64,000 bases of DNA from Pyropia yezoensis (lineage: Eukaryota; Rhodophyta; Bangiophyceae; Bangiales; Bangiaceae): assembly GCA_009829735.1 (NCBI GenBank), contig CM020619.1:20031816-20095815 (forward strand), given 5' to 3'. Both the position numbers and the translations under genes were made by a program. This document shows positions 30,955 to 42,800 of the stretch, piece after piece; the first letter of the stretch is position 1, and every line of letters begins with the position of its first letter. The notes beneath the pieces are model-generated. The model made no database searches. It was not told the origin of the DNA and saw nothing but the letters and a program-made list of their open reading frames with translations.

Positions 30955-33900
30955 CGGCGTGCGTACTCTGGCACTTGGTGCCCTCTGGTTGCAGGCCCGG
31001 GTCGACGCCAAGTCAGGGCCAGGGACGCTAAACGGCGGTAAATGGGCAGGATGTGTGCATTGGAGTGGGGCAAAGAAGGTCATCTCTGTAAGGGGGGTGC
31101 ATCACACTTGAACGACTGCGTTAGTCGAAGCCGTGCGAGCGCATCTCGCGCCGTTCCATTCCGATTGTGCACTGGGCGACCAGAAGCAGCCCGCAAAGGT
31201 GCAGGTAAGAAGCCCGAGACTGCTTTCCAGGCACAAAGGCCCTCTCACTTCATGACCTAGCACGATCGGCTCATCGCGACATTCTTTCACTGCGGAAGAA
31301 AACGTTTCCGATTGGACACAGCGCCGCAATCTTCCACTCTCGAGAATGAGCCGGGTCACGGGGGACGCCGTCCTCGCGGCGATGACCTATTCACTCATCC
31401 GTATGCCCTCTCAAAAGGGCTGAGATTGCTTCAATGGACTTGTGCGGCACACGTTAAGGCTGCTATTTCGCTCCATTGCGCGAAATGCCCTAATCTGCCT
31501 GTTTTTTTGTGCCTATGGGCGATTAATCGACGTAAGCGACACCATTTGGCCAATTGTGCACTCGAAAGCAGCATGTGTATGAGACTTTTAGGAATGAAGT
31601 GCTGCTTTCCTATTCCTCTTTGTCTTTCAGAGCTCTTGCAGGTCGATGCGGGTGCTGGAATCGAGGTCTTTTTCGGGGTGCTGGGGCCCCGGAGGCCGAG
31701 TTCGTGTCCACTCCGCCGCTTGCTCTGCGGATCTAAGGAAGTAATGCCGCATGCAGCGAAGTTCCGCCAGGGCCCCTGTCCCCAGCTGTGCGATTCCAGG
31801 CAGCTGGGGTGGGGAGCGAATGCAGTTCAATTTTTTGGAGCCCCCAAGGGCCAGAAAGAGCAGTCGAGAACGCCGTCGTGTGGAAAATTTTGACCCGCGA
31901 CGATATCTCACAGCTGAATACGGATCCCACCAATGAGCCGTGTGCAATCGACCTTTTCTTGTAAGGACCCACGCACAACCGGGAGCCATCAACGTACTCG
32001 TAGGGTTGTCAGCGGGCCCTGCCAGCTAATAGGGCGGCAGGGTACGGGTAAAAGGACGGTGGTTCTGACGGAGGTAGGTCTGGGGAGGAAGATGGGCGCG
32101 ACGTCGATGGGGATCGAGAGTACAAAGGGTAAACGGTGTCTTTCGTCTCCTACTGGGTTTGTCCCCAGCCGGTCCCCCCCGGGGACGCCGAGACCCACGC
32201 AAGATATGCTCGCTTGGGGGAGCCCGAGGTGCTTCATTGCATGCGTTTCCCCATCGCCTCACCGGGCGGCACTAGATTGGCAAAAGAAAAGGCATGGAAA
32301 ACACAACGAAGCACAGGCGGTCGTGCGCCGCAATTGGGGGCAGCATTTGTTCGCCCGAAGCGAAGGAGTTCCCGTGGTTGGCGCCCAGCGCCCCTCGCCA
32401 GCCGGCTCCAAACAATGGTTGACCAGGGGGCACGACCGGTTGTAAAGGCCAGCACGGCCAAACTTAATCGATCCCTTGGCCAGTCAGCCAGTCACCAACC
32501 TGCTGGCAGAATTTATTCAATCCAAAAGCCGGCGAGCCATTCATACCGCACTCAGCCATTATCGAGGATGTGTGGTGTTTTTGGTGTCGGTCAATCATGT
32601 GGCTTGTCCGTGATGCCTGCTTTTGACCAGAGCAAAGAATATTGGTCTCGCAGCACAGACGGGGATGTCCGCCCGTGGTTGGTCGACGGTGTGACGCGTT
32701 CCTCGTTGTTGAGTTTCGACGTCCATGACCAGGTTGCGACCGTGCGTTGACGGCGGCGTTTGTGCGGCCAGCGGGCGTCCGTAGAATGTGATGGGTACAG
32801 CGTGGTGGGTGTCACCCAGGGTAGAGGGGAGTTGTGTGTCTCGGGAGGAGCTAGCGGGGCAGGACCTGTGGGGAGAGGTCCCAGTCCATATCCCCTGGGT
32901 TCCTTGCGTGGATTTCATGAGCAAATCCATGCAAGTCTGTAGTGACAATCTGTGCGACAATCGACATACTCCGAATTCGCATTCATTTTTTGGACGGTCC
33001 TGAACTATTTTGGTGTGCACTTGTTATCCTCGAGCAATTCTCAGGCGAAGCGGCTCACGGCCGTGGCGGTCTCCACGCGCCGTCGGGCACGTTGTGTGCA
33101 TGAAAACTGTAGCGGGCACCGAATGGCGCTTTTTGTTTCCTGGGCGTGCTTTTTGCGTGCGATACGCGCATAACGCGGAGGGCGGCATTGGGATAGATCA
33201 CGTCTATCAGTGCATTAAACCTCACATGAGAAACGCCATACTTCTTTCGTATCCATTATGGTATGTCTATAGGTCATCCTCCGAGCATTCTTTCATCACA
33301 CCTGATGTTCATTCAGCCAAGTAGAATGTCTCCCACAGTTATCCGCACCGGATCCGCGTGTTAAAACTCCCAGATGGTGACGCCGTCATACCACACCGGG
33401 CGGGGCGGCCCTTTCCCGGTCGCTGGCAGCTGAGGTCTGCCTGCAACAAAGCAGCGAGCGACTTGTGTGCTCGCGGCCGCCCCGCCAATGTAGGTTGTCG
33501 CCAGGTCGTGCTGAATGCGCCACTGTGTCTGCTAAGCACTGACACTATTCCAACTCTTTTTCGTTTGGCGAGTCTAGTCGAGCTAGCGCGATTGGGTCAT
33601 AAGTTTCCATACTGATAAGAACAGAGCCATCCTGAGACGCAATCCGCTTCGGAATCGCTATTCAAGTCGCGATTCCTTTCTTGCGATGGCGTCTTCGATC
33701 GCCTGTAGATGTGCGAAGAAGACGAATATAGAGACTTGGTGCTCCACTTGACTCGCTCATACCTCCGCTTGCACGATTCGATGGTTGTATTCATGTACAA
33801 GTTTACGCGCCGGACTGTCGCCCTGCAGCCACACAATTTGGGCCCTACACAGCCGGGGGTGCCATGGCGCCAGCGGAGGCGCGAAGACGGCCCGGCCGTG

Positions 33901-35530
33901 GTGGGGAACCAGCGAGTGCTACAGCTGACGCACGCGTGAGGGATGAAATGATTAAACTTGCTTCCAACTTTCCGTGCGCAAGCGACGTGTCCGAATGACC
34001 CACAACGGCTCGCACCCGGGCGGGGCCCCTTTTTGACTCATGCGCGCTCTTTTTTGTACGCCTAACACGGACGATGCGGGCATGCTCGTGGCTGAAAGAC
34101 GCTAGAGGATGTCATCGTCACACACGCGCTTCATCACCGACTCCAACGAACCAGCAGCCACGCGTGTCCTCTCAGCGGGCCGACTCAGTGCGCTCGATCT
34201 ACCCGCGCGGCGTTCGCCCGCTAAAGTAAGGCCCACATTGGCAACGCCGGACGCCACCTCTCACTTAATAGTGGAGAGTGCTTGGTCGCGCTTGCGAGTG
34301 CAAATGGCGCTGCTACTGTGGCGCGGCATGGTCCTGGGAATTTGGCACAGCCTGCCGCGGTGTGCGCTGCCATCACTCGAGAAGGCCTGCAGTGACATGG
34401 ATCACGCGTCCAGACAGGTGGGCAGGATAACGGTACTGGATCACGAAAGGCGACCGCTGCCCCCCTCCCACATGTTTTTACATTGCGAGAACTCAGAGAG
34501 ATACAGACGCCGGGCCGCTTCAGCCGCAGCGCGAGAAACAGGCAATGTACGACGTATGTGAATAACCATGTTCGTTCCTCGGAAACAGCCACGGCGACCG
34601 TTGTGGTGCTGTGGCGCTAAGGTAACGTTGGGACACGGGAAACTGACTTGGGACCCGGCTGGCAGCGTTATGCGGAACCTTGCGCTGGCTTGGGACCCCT
34701 GTATCGGAGGCCCGAGGCGGTGGCGACACGCCCGGTGCCTTGATTGGTCCCCGGGAGAAGAGAAGTTGCCCAGCCGGGAGCATACTGACCTGTGGGACAT
34801 TTGTCAAAATTTTCGTAATGTTTGCCTTGCTTGTCTTCGTGTTTTTCCTCTCTTTTCCACTGGGTGTTTTTTGGGGGAATTGACACTTGTTTGTGGCGGG
34901 ACCTCGCTTGCTTTTAGGTTGTTGACCGGGTGAGCGGCAGATGCCTTGGTGGCACTTGGCCCGCTGGTAGCGCACTCTGGGGGCGTCGCTCTGGGCCCCG
35001 GGAGGGGCTAGGGGGGGAGGGTATTGAGGGGTGCTATGGGGTTCTTCCCGGGACCATCTCGTAAAGTCCACAGTGATTCGGGTTCCTTGTCCCTCGGGCT
35101 TTCGTCCTCGTCACCGTTGCCTCGTAACGTGGCGGGCGAGGGGATCAGCGAGGGCCCTTACCTGTTCCTTCCTGAGCTCCGGACTGTGGTGTCTGTGTGT
35201 TTGTTCGTAATTTGTGGCTTTGGGAACCTGGGTCCCACTTCGCTACAACCCTGGCATTCAAAACAGGCTTATTCTATGACTCCGTCCATATACGGAGACA
35301 ACGCAACCACAGATCCTGGCAGACACAGGCCCTTGCGGCGAGATACACCATAATTGGTACCGATACTTTCGCGCCTTCCCGCACGCCAGAGGCTGCTTGT
35401 ACCCCATCATGTCACCTGTGGGACACAAAAGGCTGCTGCCCATGACCTCAGCAACAGAAAAAACATATAAGAAAGAGCCCCAGCATGCTTAATGGAACAG
35501 ATACGGCAGGTCAAAGTGGCTTCTCTCCCA
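30955..35530. other. Long stretch without a recognised gene
   Basis: Open frames up to about 200 codons occur on both strands (for example 31312-31893 and 32136-32750), but none shows domain motifs, biased composition or repeats. The base composition is less GC-rich than the NUP93 coding region. No LTR, terminal repeat or tRNA was seen. It may be host intergenic DNA or very old transposon remains. Confidence 0.45.
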
Positions 35531-35543
35531 GAGGTAACATAGC

Positions 35544-36020
35544 GTGAACAGCAGCGCCGGCTCATCTGCCGGTGGGGCTTCCCCCGGCGCCGCCGATTCT
35601 TCCTGGGCCCGCCCAGGTTGCCCCGCTGGGTGGTGGAGTCGCCTTGGAGGCGGGCCACCCCCCTATGTCGGTGTCCGACTTGGTGGCTCGAGCTCGAGGC
35701 CTCACTGTGCGAAAGCCCATGAACTCTGCTGCCGGATGAGGGTGGACTTACACCAGCATAGCTACCGTGGAGGTTCCCCCCGATGTATCAAGTTGGATTC
35801 GAGTTGGGAGCGGGAGTTGGCGCGGCTGGTGAGCCAGCCGATTGATGTCCACCTCCAGCTAGCTCTTGAGGAAGTGAAGATTCGTCGCAGCACTCTCGTG
35901 GAGCTATGCACTGAGGTAACTGAGGCGTTTGACCGTCGCGAGATTGCCGACCGGTGGAGCATGAAGGTGTACGCGTCTACGCGTGAGTGGCCTCCTTCGG
36001 GCAGCGGGTCTAGCCACTGA
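35544..36020 (+). pseudogene. Y accessory gene fragment (opposite strand to Y pol)
   Basis: Homology to the X accessory gene starts near 35553 in the frame reading PAHLPVGLPPAPPILPGPAQ and includes MSVSDLVARARGLTV. It then shifts frame, keeps a WERELARLVSQP segment, skips most of the middle and ends with the conserved C-terminal STLVELCTEVTEAFDRREI and ASTREWPPSGSGSSH-stop. The N-terminus and the TATA-like region are lost with the 3' LTR. It confirms that the accessory gene is common to all three X-type copies. Confidence 0.6.
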
Positions 36021-36469
36021 GGAGTGCTGTTGGTGTGAGGGAGAGGGACCCGGTGACCCTTATGGTGGCCGTGTAGTAGTGAGTATAACCTAAACCCCCC
36101 ACTGGGGCGTTCGCATGATTCTGATGGCTGCCTATGGGGAGTACACCGTCTGCCTTGGCAGTTGCTTGGCTTGGTTTTTCTTCCGCCCCCAACCCATCCT
36201 GGTTGGGTAATTCTCGTGAAGGTCAACCTTCCTCGGTCCGTCACTTGCCCCATGGCTGAAGATTTACCTTGGTGTAAGCCTTGGATTACTTCGAAATTAT
36301 CGGAGCTACTCATCTCCTTCAAGTAAAACTTGTGAAAGTCAGTAGCCCACTTAGTTTGCGTAAGTCCGCTCCGACTTAGTGAGCCTACGTCTTGCCGAAG
36401 TCATGTGACACCCTACTTAGTAGGTATAAGCCTCACCCCCCAACAGCCGAAGTCGTGTCGGCTGGGTTG
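36021..36469. promoter_or_regulatory. Y conserved convergent spacer
   Basis: Reverse-complement counterpart of 23797-24246 and 46355-46803, with the ACTAAGT motifs kept (read as ACTTAGT on the plus strand). No gene is seen. Confidence 0.6.
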
Positions 36470-36986
36470 TTACAGTAGGCGTCGTCGCCTCATGTAAGGC
36501 ATGAGAAATTGGCGGTGTATATTCGCCGCCTGTTCCCAGGTGGGTGAGTCGTATCCGACCCACATCACTTTGACGTACCAAGGTCCTTGTAGGTCCGGGT
36601 CGGTGTGTCCGACCACGCTCTGTACTTGGTATGGAGTCCCACCCGGCCACACCGGGTCGTCTGACCGGCGGGTAGTTAGCGCTTCATGTAGCAACCCAGG
36701 CGGTACCGGCTGAGGCTGTCCCGGCTTCGGAGCAGGTGTCACATCATTGAGATTGATGCATTATCTCCGTATCGGAGTGCAGGATGACAGAGTGATCATC
36801 TCTGTGTAGGATCTGGTACGGTCCTTTGACCGGATGCATAAGCTTGTTCCCTCCGAACTTCTGGTGTATGATGTAGACCCAGTCACCTGTTACCAGGGTT
36901 GCGTTGCGTACCCGTAATCGGGCGTCGAAGTTTTTCTTGTATCGAAGTTGTGAACGGCCAAGGGCACCCATGAGCTTAGGTTTCAT
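36470..36986 (-). pseudogene. Y GPY/F and chromodomain tail
   Basis: GDWVYIIHQKFGG and VKGPYQILHRDDHSVIL mark the GPY/F module (36986-36744), ended by the same indel-caused stop as in E2. The second frame (36742-36470) carries the chromodomain-like VKVMWVGYDSPTWEQAANIH. Pol ends at a TAG immediately before the ATG of this module, as in X. Confidence 0.78.
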
Positions 36987-39650
36987 CTACGATGGCTTGA
37001 CCAACCAAGCTAATTGGATCCGTTCGGCCGGTCGGCCCTTCGGTATGGCATACCGAGTGCATCTGCCCGGTGGCAGCGTCAGGTTACCGACGCCTATTGG
37101 CATGACCCACTCTAGGTGAGCAATGTTGGTATTTCGGTGGGGCCTGGCATTGTATGCCAGGGTCAATACGGACAGAAGCCTGTCCCACGTGTTCAAGTGT
37201 TCCGCCACGTAGCATTGGAGCATCTTGACGATGGTGCGGTTGAACCGCTCCACCTGCCCGTCGGACTGCAGGTGGTAGTCGGATGGCCGACGTGGTTCGA
37301 TACCGAACAAGCCCATAACCTTAGTGCAGAATGCTGACGTAAGGTTTGCTCCGTTGTCGCAGAGGAGTTGCTTCAGTTCTCCGTAAGCACTGATCCAGTG
37401 GTCAACCACCGCGTTCATGATCGTGTAGGCCGTGTCGTTCGGGATGGCTACTGCTCGTGACAGCTTAGTAAAGCGGTCCGACATGACCAGGATGTACCTG
37501 TTCCCTTCTTTCGTTACCGGAAGTGGCCCGAGTATGTCGATAGCAACTTGCTCGTTGGGCCCATCGGGTGGGAACAGTTTCATAGCGGCTGCCCGCCTAT
37601 GAAGACTCATACGATTCCATGCACACGGATGGCATCCCCGCACGTGGTCGACCACGTCGACGGCCGTTGCTGGCCAGTAGAAGAACCTCCGCATTGCTGC
37701 GAACATGCGCGAACCCCCCGGGTATCCGGCTGTGGGGTTCGCGTGTTCTCGTTCCATGACGGCTTGTCGTAAGGACACGGGAGCCACGACCTGATGCCGT
37801 CCATCGGCGGGTGCCCGTCGGTATATGACTCCGTCCTCATTCTCGGAGAAGATGCCGGCCGTGCCGGCCAGGAGGTTAGCGCGATGGCGCTTACAGTCCT
37901 CGTCATTGGCCTGTGCCTCGCGGAAGTCCGCGAGGGTAAATGGGCACGCCAGGTGTGCCATCGTATGGTCAACCATACCCTGGGTGGTGTTACCCACCAT
38001 GCACACCGGGACCACCGGGATGTCCTCGTCCACTTGTCGAGTATCCCCGCTTGGTGTATTGAGTCGCGACAGCTCGTCTCCCAGATGATGGGTAGCGCCG
38101 GCCGTATATATGGTCCGGTAGTCGTGCTCGGCCATCTTGAGCCTCCACCGGGCTAGCCGTCCATGGCTGTCGGAATCCTTGTCACCAAGGATGAGAAGCC
38201 ATCGTAAAGGTTCGTGGTCGGACCTCACGATGAACCTGGATCCTTCCAGGTATGGCCGGAGCAGTTGCACTGCCCATATGACTCCGAGGCACTCGCACTC
38301 GGTGGCACTATAGTTCCGCTCAGCCGGGTTGAGTGTCCGGCTGAAGTACCCCACCGGATGTAGGTCCGGGATAGCATTATCGTTACCGATGATTGTCTCT
38401 CCCTGTAGCAGGGTGCGTCTCACTTGGGTATCGCAGGCATCGACGTCGATGACGAAGGTCCCGCATCTATGCGGCAACGCAAGCACCGGTGGGGCTAGCA
38501 GAGCTTGCTTGAGCAGCTCGAACGCCTCTCCCTCGCTCGGCGAGGGACGTTGGAGTACTTTTCGCAAAGCGCTGCTCGTCAGAACCGTTAACGGTTTGGC
38601 TATACGAGCAATGTCCTTGACGAACCGTCGGTATACGTTGCACATCCCCAGAAAGCTTTTCAGCTGTGTCTGGGTGGCCGGGTATCGCCCATCCCGGAGT
38701 GCCCGGGTATTAGCTTCGAGCACTCCCAGTTTACCTGGTGTGATCTGGTGACCCAGATACTCGACGGTCTGCTGAAAGAAGGCGCACTTCTTAAGGCGCA
38801 GGGTTACCCCGGCGTTCCGCAAGAGGGTGAGTACCTCGTCGACATGTTGCACATGGTCATCCATGTTACGCGAGAAGACGATGACGTCATCGAGGTACAC
38901 TAGGCAGTTACGCCACTTCACTCCCGACAATATAGTGTCGATGGCCCGCTGGAATGTGGCGGGTTCGTTGGAAAATCCGAAGGGCATCCTTAGGAACTCG
39001 TACACTCCACTGTGACAGACGAACGCCGTCTTGGGGATATTCTCTTCCGCCACTGGGATCTGCCAGTACCCGGCATTGCAGTCGATAATGGTAAACACTG
39101 TGGCTGCCCCCAGGGAGTCGATGCATTCATCCATCCTTGATAAGGGGTATGAGTCCTTCTTGGTAACCAAGTTCAGGCGTCGAGAATCGATGCATAGCCG
39201 AGGGTTTTGATCCTTCTTCGGTACGATAACGACTGGGGCGCTCCACTCCGACATCGAAGGTCGGATCACCTTAGCTTCGCTCATCCTCTTCACTTCTCCA
39301 TCAACGATCTCTCGTTGCATAGGTCCCGCGCGATGCGGTTGCGATTGCGCTGGTCGGGCGCCTGGTACCAGGTCTATGCGGTGTTGGGCTGCCCCAATGG
39401 TACCCAGCGCCCCTCCGGTCCACATGACGTCATGCTTTCTTAACATCCGTCGTACCCCTTCAGCTACCGAAAGGGGAAGATGATCGAGGTCAGCCTCGGC
39501 CAGGGCCTTCAAGGCTGCTTGGTCCTTTGGCGGAATGTCCGCCGGAGCTGGTGATGGGTTCGGCTTCCCGTCATCGGGTTGCTGCAGCTTGGTGGTCTCG
39601 GCGACCGCCAGTACCACAAGTGGTTCCACTTGACCTTCCAAGTTCCCCAA
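36987..39650 (-). CDS. Y pol: reverse transcriptase, RNase H, integrase
   Basis: This is the longest open pol in the window, 887 codons. Reverse transcriptase: APVVIVPKKDQNPRLCIDSR, FTIIDCNAGYWQIPV, VYLDDVIVFSRNMDDH. RNase H: FVIDVDACDTQVRRTLLQG, YSATECECLGVIWAV, RSDHEPLRWLL, HHLGDELSRL. Integrase: zinc region with REHANPTAGYPGGSR and GCHPCAWNR, catalytic VAIDILGPL, LCDNGANLTSAF, DGQVERFN. The second zinc His of the usual GHPG is Tyr here (GYPG) as in X, while E2 has His. The protease and the linker before it are deleted: a protease-start sequence joins EGQVEPLVVLAV directly in a new frame near 39650. The enzyme core may be functional, but the copy lacks a protease. Confidence 0.88.
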   Translation of the reverse strand: MGNLEGQVEPLVVLAVAETTKLQQPDDGKPNPSPAPADIPPKDQAALKALAEADLDHLPLSVAEGVRRMLRKHDVMWTGGALGTIGAAQHRIDLVPGARPAQSQPHRAGPMQREIVDGEVKRMSEAKVIRPSMSEWSAPVVIVPKKDQNPRLCIDSRRLNLVTKKDSYPLSRMDECIDSLGAATVFTIIDCNAGYWQIPVAEENIPKTAFVCHSGVYEFLRMPFGFSNEPATFQRAIDTILSGVKWRNCLVYLDDVIVFSRNMDDHVQHVDEVLTLLRNAGVTLRLKKCAFFQQTVEYLGHQITPGKLGVLEANTRALRDGRYPATQTQLKSFLGMCNVYRRFVKDIARIAKPLTVLTSSALRKVLQRPSPSEGEAFELLKQALLAPPVLALPHRCGTFVIDVDACDTQVRRTLLQGETIIGNDNAIPDLHPVGYFSRTLNPAERNYSATECECLGVIWAVQLLRPYLEGSRFIVRSDHEPLRWLLILGDKDSDSHGRLARWRLKMAEHDYRTIYTAGATHHLGDELSRLNTPSGDTRQVDEDIPVVPVCMVGNTTQGMVDHTMAHLACPFTLADFREAQANDEDCKRHRANLLAGTAGIFSENEDGVIYRRAPADGRHQVVAPVSLRQAVMEREHANPTAGYPGGSRMFAAMRRFFYWPATAVDVVDHVRGCHPCAWNRMSLHRRAAAMKLFPPDGPNEQVAIDILGPLPVTKEGNRYILVMSDRFTKLSRAVAIPNDTAYTIMNAVVDHWISAYGELKQLLCDNGANLTSAFCTKVMGLFGIEPRRPSDYHLQSDGQVERFNRTIVKMLQCYVAEHLNTWDRLLSVLTLAYNARPHRNTNIAHLEWVMPIGVGNLTLPPGRCTRYAIPKGRPAERIQLAWLVKPS

Positions 39651-39922
39651 GGTGAACAGTACGTGGCCTCCACCAATATCCGGTGTAGCTCAGGCATCCT
39701 GGACAGGGCCCTTGTCTGGTTCAACGTGACGGGGCTTCCCGTCCTCGTCTCCCTTCCTTGGAGGGTGGAAATCAATCCCCTGACGCCGTGTCGTCGGGGC
39801 CGGAAGATGTACCCGCGGATTGATGCGGCGTCGGCTCAACCGCGCTCTCCGTGGGGCTTTCCCCACGGCAGTCCGGGGTGGCTTGCTAGGGTTGCCCAAG
39901 CGACCCCGTGTCGTCCTTCCTC

Positions 39923-42101
39923 TTACTCGTTTTCCACACTCGGCCGGGTACTGTCTTCCGGGATATCCGGGAGAGGAGGTGCCTCCTCGACTGTCAGTGC
40001 TCCTCCTGGAGCTTGCTGCCGACCCGGTGGCGGTGCTCTGGCGGGATACCCCCCGATGGATGCCTTGCGTTGCGCCGCTGCCGGTCGAGACTCCTCCAGG
40101 ATGAGCGGGCATGAGGACACCCAGTGCTGGGGGTCTCCGCACAACATACATCCGGAAGTGCCGGCCGTCCCGGCCATCCGCGTCGGGTTGGCTCCATAGG
40201 TCCGGTTGCCTGCCTCGGGCGCCCGAGTGCCTGCCGCTTGGTAGGCCTTGGGTCCCGGTGCCTTATGGAGCATGGACTCCCCCAACCGGTTGGTCCTACC
40301 CGCGATGTGCGGAGGTGCCTCCGTGCGCACCGCCCATGTCGGCAGGGTTGGTGGGGGTTACCGGTAACGGGGGCTTACCCCGTAGTCCGTACGTACGGGA
40401 CGCGCCGACCCGCTCCCTCGTTGACCTGGAACTGGGTCCCAGCCGGGGCGATGTACGCTACCGTACCTTGCTCATCAATAACCGGCGTCGCCGGTAGCAA
40501 CAGCTGGCCTTGTGGTCGACAAGAGGTTCATCCTCACCCGTCGGGGCATACTCGGTCGCCACCACTACTGGTGCGGCCTTAAGTTCCACCTTCTCCTGCC
40601 TCGGTACCGGGGAAAGACTGGGTTTGCCTCCGTCAGGCTTGGGCTTCGTGGCCAAGGCACACTCCTGGTGAAGCACCCGGTAGGCGTCCCCCAGGGACTT
40701 GCGCATGTGCATCAGTCGACTGAAGTTCGTCCGTGCCGTGTTGGCTCCCCGTGCGGATATCCGCACATAGTTGGGTACTCCTGCGAACAGGATGGCCCGT
40801 AGCTCCCCTTCGCCGAAGAGCTTTTCCAGCTCGTAGTCGAGGTCTTGGATCTGGCGTCAGAACATCTCCTCATCCTCCCAGGACAGGGCGGTGGCGGTGC
40901 GAAGGGCCCGATAGTAGTCTTCGCACTTGTCCTCACTGAGGTAGCTGCTCAGCAGCTCCTTCAGTATACCACGGTAATCCATTGGGGTGGCCGCCACGCT
41001 CATTCCCGGCATCGGGGATGCCTGGCGGAGGATGTCTCGTACCCGTTCGTCAACAAAGAACGGGAGGATCTCCAGAGCTAGCTCCTCCACGTTAACGAGT
41101 GCCTTGTCTGCGGCTGCTTTGAAGCTAGTCAGAAAGCCAATGACTCCCAACGGGCGTCCGTTCGGGCCCCCGAACAAAGGGACGCCCTTCATAAGGGTCT
41201 GCATAGAGCGGATCGCTCGGTGCGAGGTAGTACGCATCGATTCTGATACGGTAGAGGATCGGTCCTCCAGATGATATCGTTCAGGAGTCAGTACCGACCT
41301 GAAGACGTCGTTGACAATCTCCGTGTCCGCGTCCTGGATGTCCAGTCGCTTGGCCAGCTGATGAGTAAACTCATCGGAATCTATCCGCTTCAGTGAGCTC
41401 GCAATAGCCTGCGCTGTCATCGCTTTCACCAGTGACGCTGGAGCTTCCGGCGTCGGCGCCTCGGGTACCCGAGTTGCTTGGCTTCCGTCGTTTTTGGGAT
41501 ACTGCGAGACGGTACCGCCTCCCGCCATCGCCGACTCTGTTCCGGCGTAAGTATCCGCCGGATCATGTCCGCGGAGCCCGCTCTTGGTGCTCCGAGCGTA
41601 GCGATCCGTATGGCTACGTTCCAACTCGGCTGACGAGTCGGATCCTTAACCCGCCGTGTCCGGGGGTTGTCCAGGAGTAGCAACACCGGGGTCGACCCTG
41701 GTGGACTCCGAAAGAAGTCCGGCCGGTTCGAACCGTACCGGTGTGGGAGGAACACGACGGGGTACTGTCGTGTGGAGTGTTGACATCAGCACAGCCATTG
41801 CGGCCTCCGTACGTTCTTGACGGGCGTCGAGTCCGGTGAACCGGGCCTCGATGCGCGCCAATAGTGCTATCAAGGAGTCCGCTGGTGAAGGTGGCGGCGA
41901 AGTGAGGTCGGCAGAGGACGGTTTAGGCGGTCCGCCGCCCCCGGCCGCCCGTGCCGTACCAAACGTCGATCCGGCACCGGAGAGCATCGGCGTCTCAATG
42001 TTGTCGATCGGGATACCGATCCCGGTTCCCGGGTTCAGCTCCGGGGTCGGCGTCGACGCCGATCCGTCATCTTGTACGTTCCCCGTCTCTTGGGTAGACA
42101 T
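39923..42101 (-). pseudogene. Y gag
   Basis: It starts at ATG 42101 with the shared MSTQETGNVQDD. Nonsense codons at 41646-41648 (TAA for TAT) and 40857-40859 (TGA for GGA), and a frameshift near 40500, break it. The zinc knuckle CMLCGDPQHWVSSC is intact near 40100-40145. The frame ends at about 39923 (SVENE-stop). At the two places where E2 has stops, Y has AAG and CAA. Confidence 0.83.
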
Positions 42102-42314
42102 ATTCACAATCAGTCAACTGACGTAACAGTCACCACGAATATGCGAGCGAGGCGGGAGTTGGGGGAGAGTAACAGTAGATCGCAGTTTAACGTAACCACT
42201 CAACACAATCAACCAGATCGCAACACCACGAATATAAGAAAAGGACCAGATCCCTATCCGTGTGCCAGGGCAGAAGCCGGCGGGACCACAAGAGTGACGG
42301 AAACCCGTCCTTTC

Positions 42315-42325
42315 CTGCTCCACCA
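42315..42325 (-). promoter_or_regulatory. Y primer-binding site
   Basis: The plus strand CTGCTCCACCA is the complement of TGGTGGAGCAG next to the LTR. Confidence 0.78.
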
Positions 42326-42326
42326 A

Positions 42327-42688
42327 TGTAGCACAATAGGAACCTGCTGCACGTCCACTCTCAGAAAGCACTCACCAAGGGGGATCGGCACCAACGTCAC
42401 TGGGAGGCCAAGGTTGCTGTCCTTGGAGCGCAAGCCACGGGACCAAGATGGGAGCCCAAATGGGAGGTGTTTGTTGTTCTACCATGGCCGGCGGTAGATT
42501 CGCCGTCGGCCCCCTCGTTACAAACCCTCGGAGACACTACTAACTACCCTCCACCCCAAGATGCAAGTCCCTCTGGTCATACGTAACTCATAGATACCGT
42601 GACCAATACGGACACCCAAATTGAAAGTTAAGGGTTGGCAGTAGTCCCCCTACATAAGGGTCACAATACGGTCATCCATATTGCTACA
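42327..42688 (-). repeat. Y 5' LTR
   Basis: 362 bp, minus orientation (plus strand TGTAGCA at 42327, TGCTACA ending at 42688). The hairpin GCCGGCGG-TAGATTCG-CCGTCGGC is at about 42490-42513. Confidence 0.9.
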
Positions 42689-42693
42689 GGAAG
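42689..42693. repeat. Split target duplication GGAAG, copy 1
   Basis: GGAAG at the start of the X protease C-terminal half. The partner copy is CTTCC at 50116-50120 on the plus strand, at the end of the protease N-terminal half. An inversion separated the two. Confidence 0.75.
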
Positions 42694-42800
42694 TCGACTT
42701 CCTGGTATGTGAGATCCTATCGGTGCCCTGCATACTGGGGTGCACCTTCATCAACGTTCACGTGGATGCAATAAGCCGGGCCGAAAGACCGTTGAGCTAA
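42690..42800 (+). pseudogene. X protease, C-terminal half
   Basis: EVDFLVCEILSVPCILGCTF continues exactly where the minus-strand frame at 50356-50116 (ending GELITEV) stops. A frameshift gives TAA at 42798-42800. Confidence 0.75.

Larger units (their letters stand above)
35531..42688 (-). mobile_element. Gypsy element Y, minus strand, 3'-truncated
   Basis: Reading leftwards: 5' LTR, primer site, gag, pol, GPY/chromodomain, conserved spacer, then a fragment of the opposite-strand accessory gene that ends abruptly near 35531 without a 3' LTR. The protease is deleted. The right end abuts GGAAG (42689-42693), the target duplication shared with 50116-50120. Its pol is about 99% identical to that of X, forming a long inverted repeat with it. 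Confidence 0.88.

Noticed and set aside
31312-32750. Plus-strand frames of 193 and 204 codons
   Set aside because: No motif, no repeat, Cys/Arg/Leu-rich chance composition; other frames of similar length overlap.
42072-42497. Open frames repeated in the LTR/leader regions (also 17879-18304 and 60176-60601)
   Set aside because: They recur only because the LTR and leader are repeated; they span primer sites and hairpins and show no codon-level constraint by eye.
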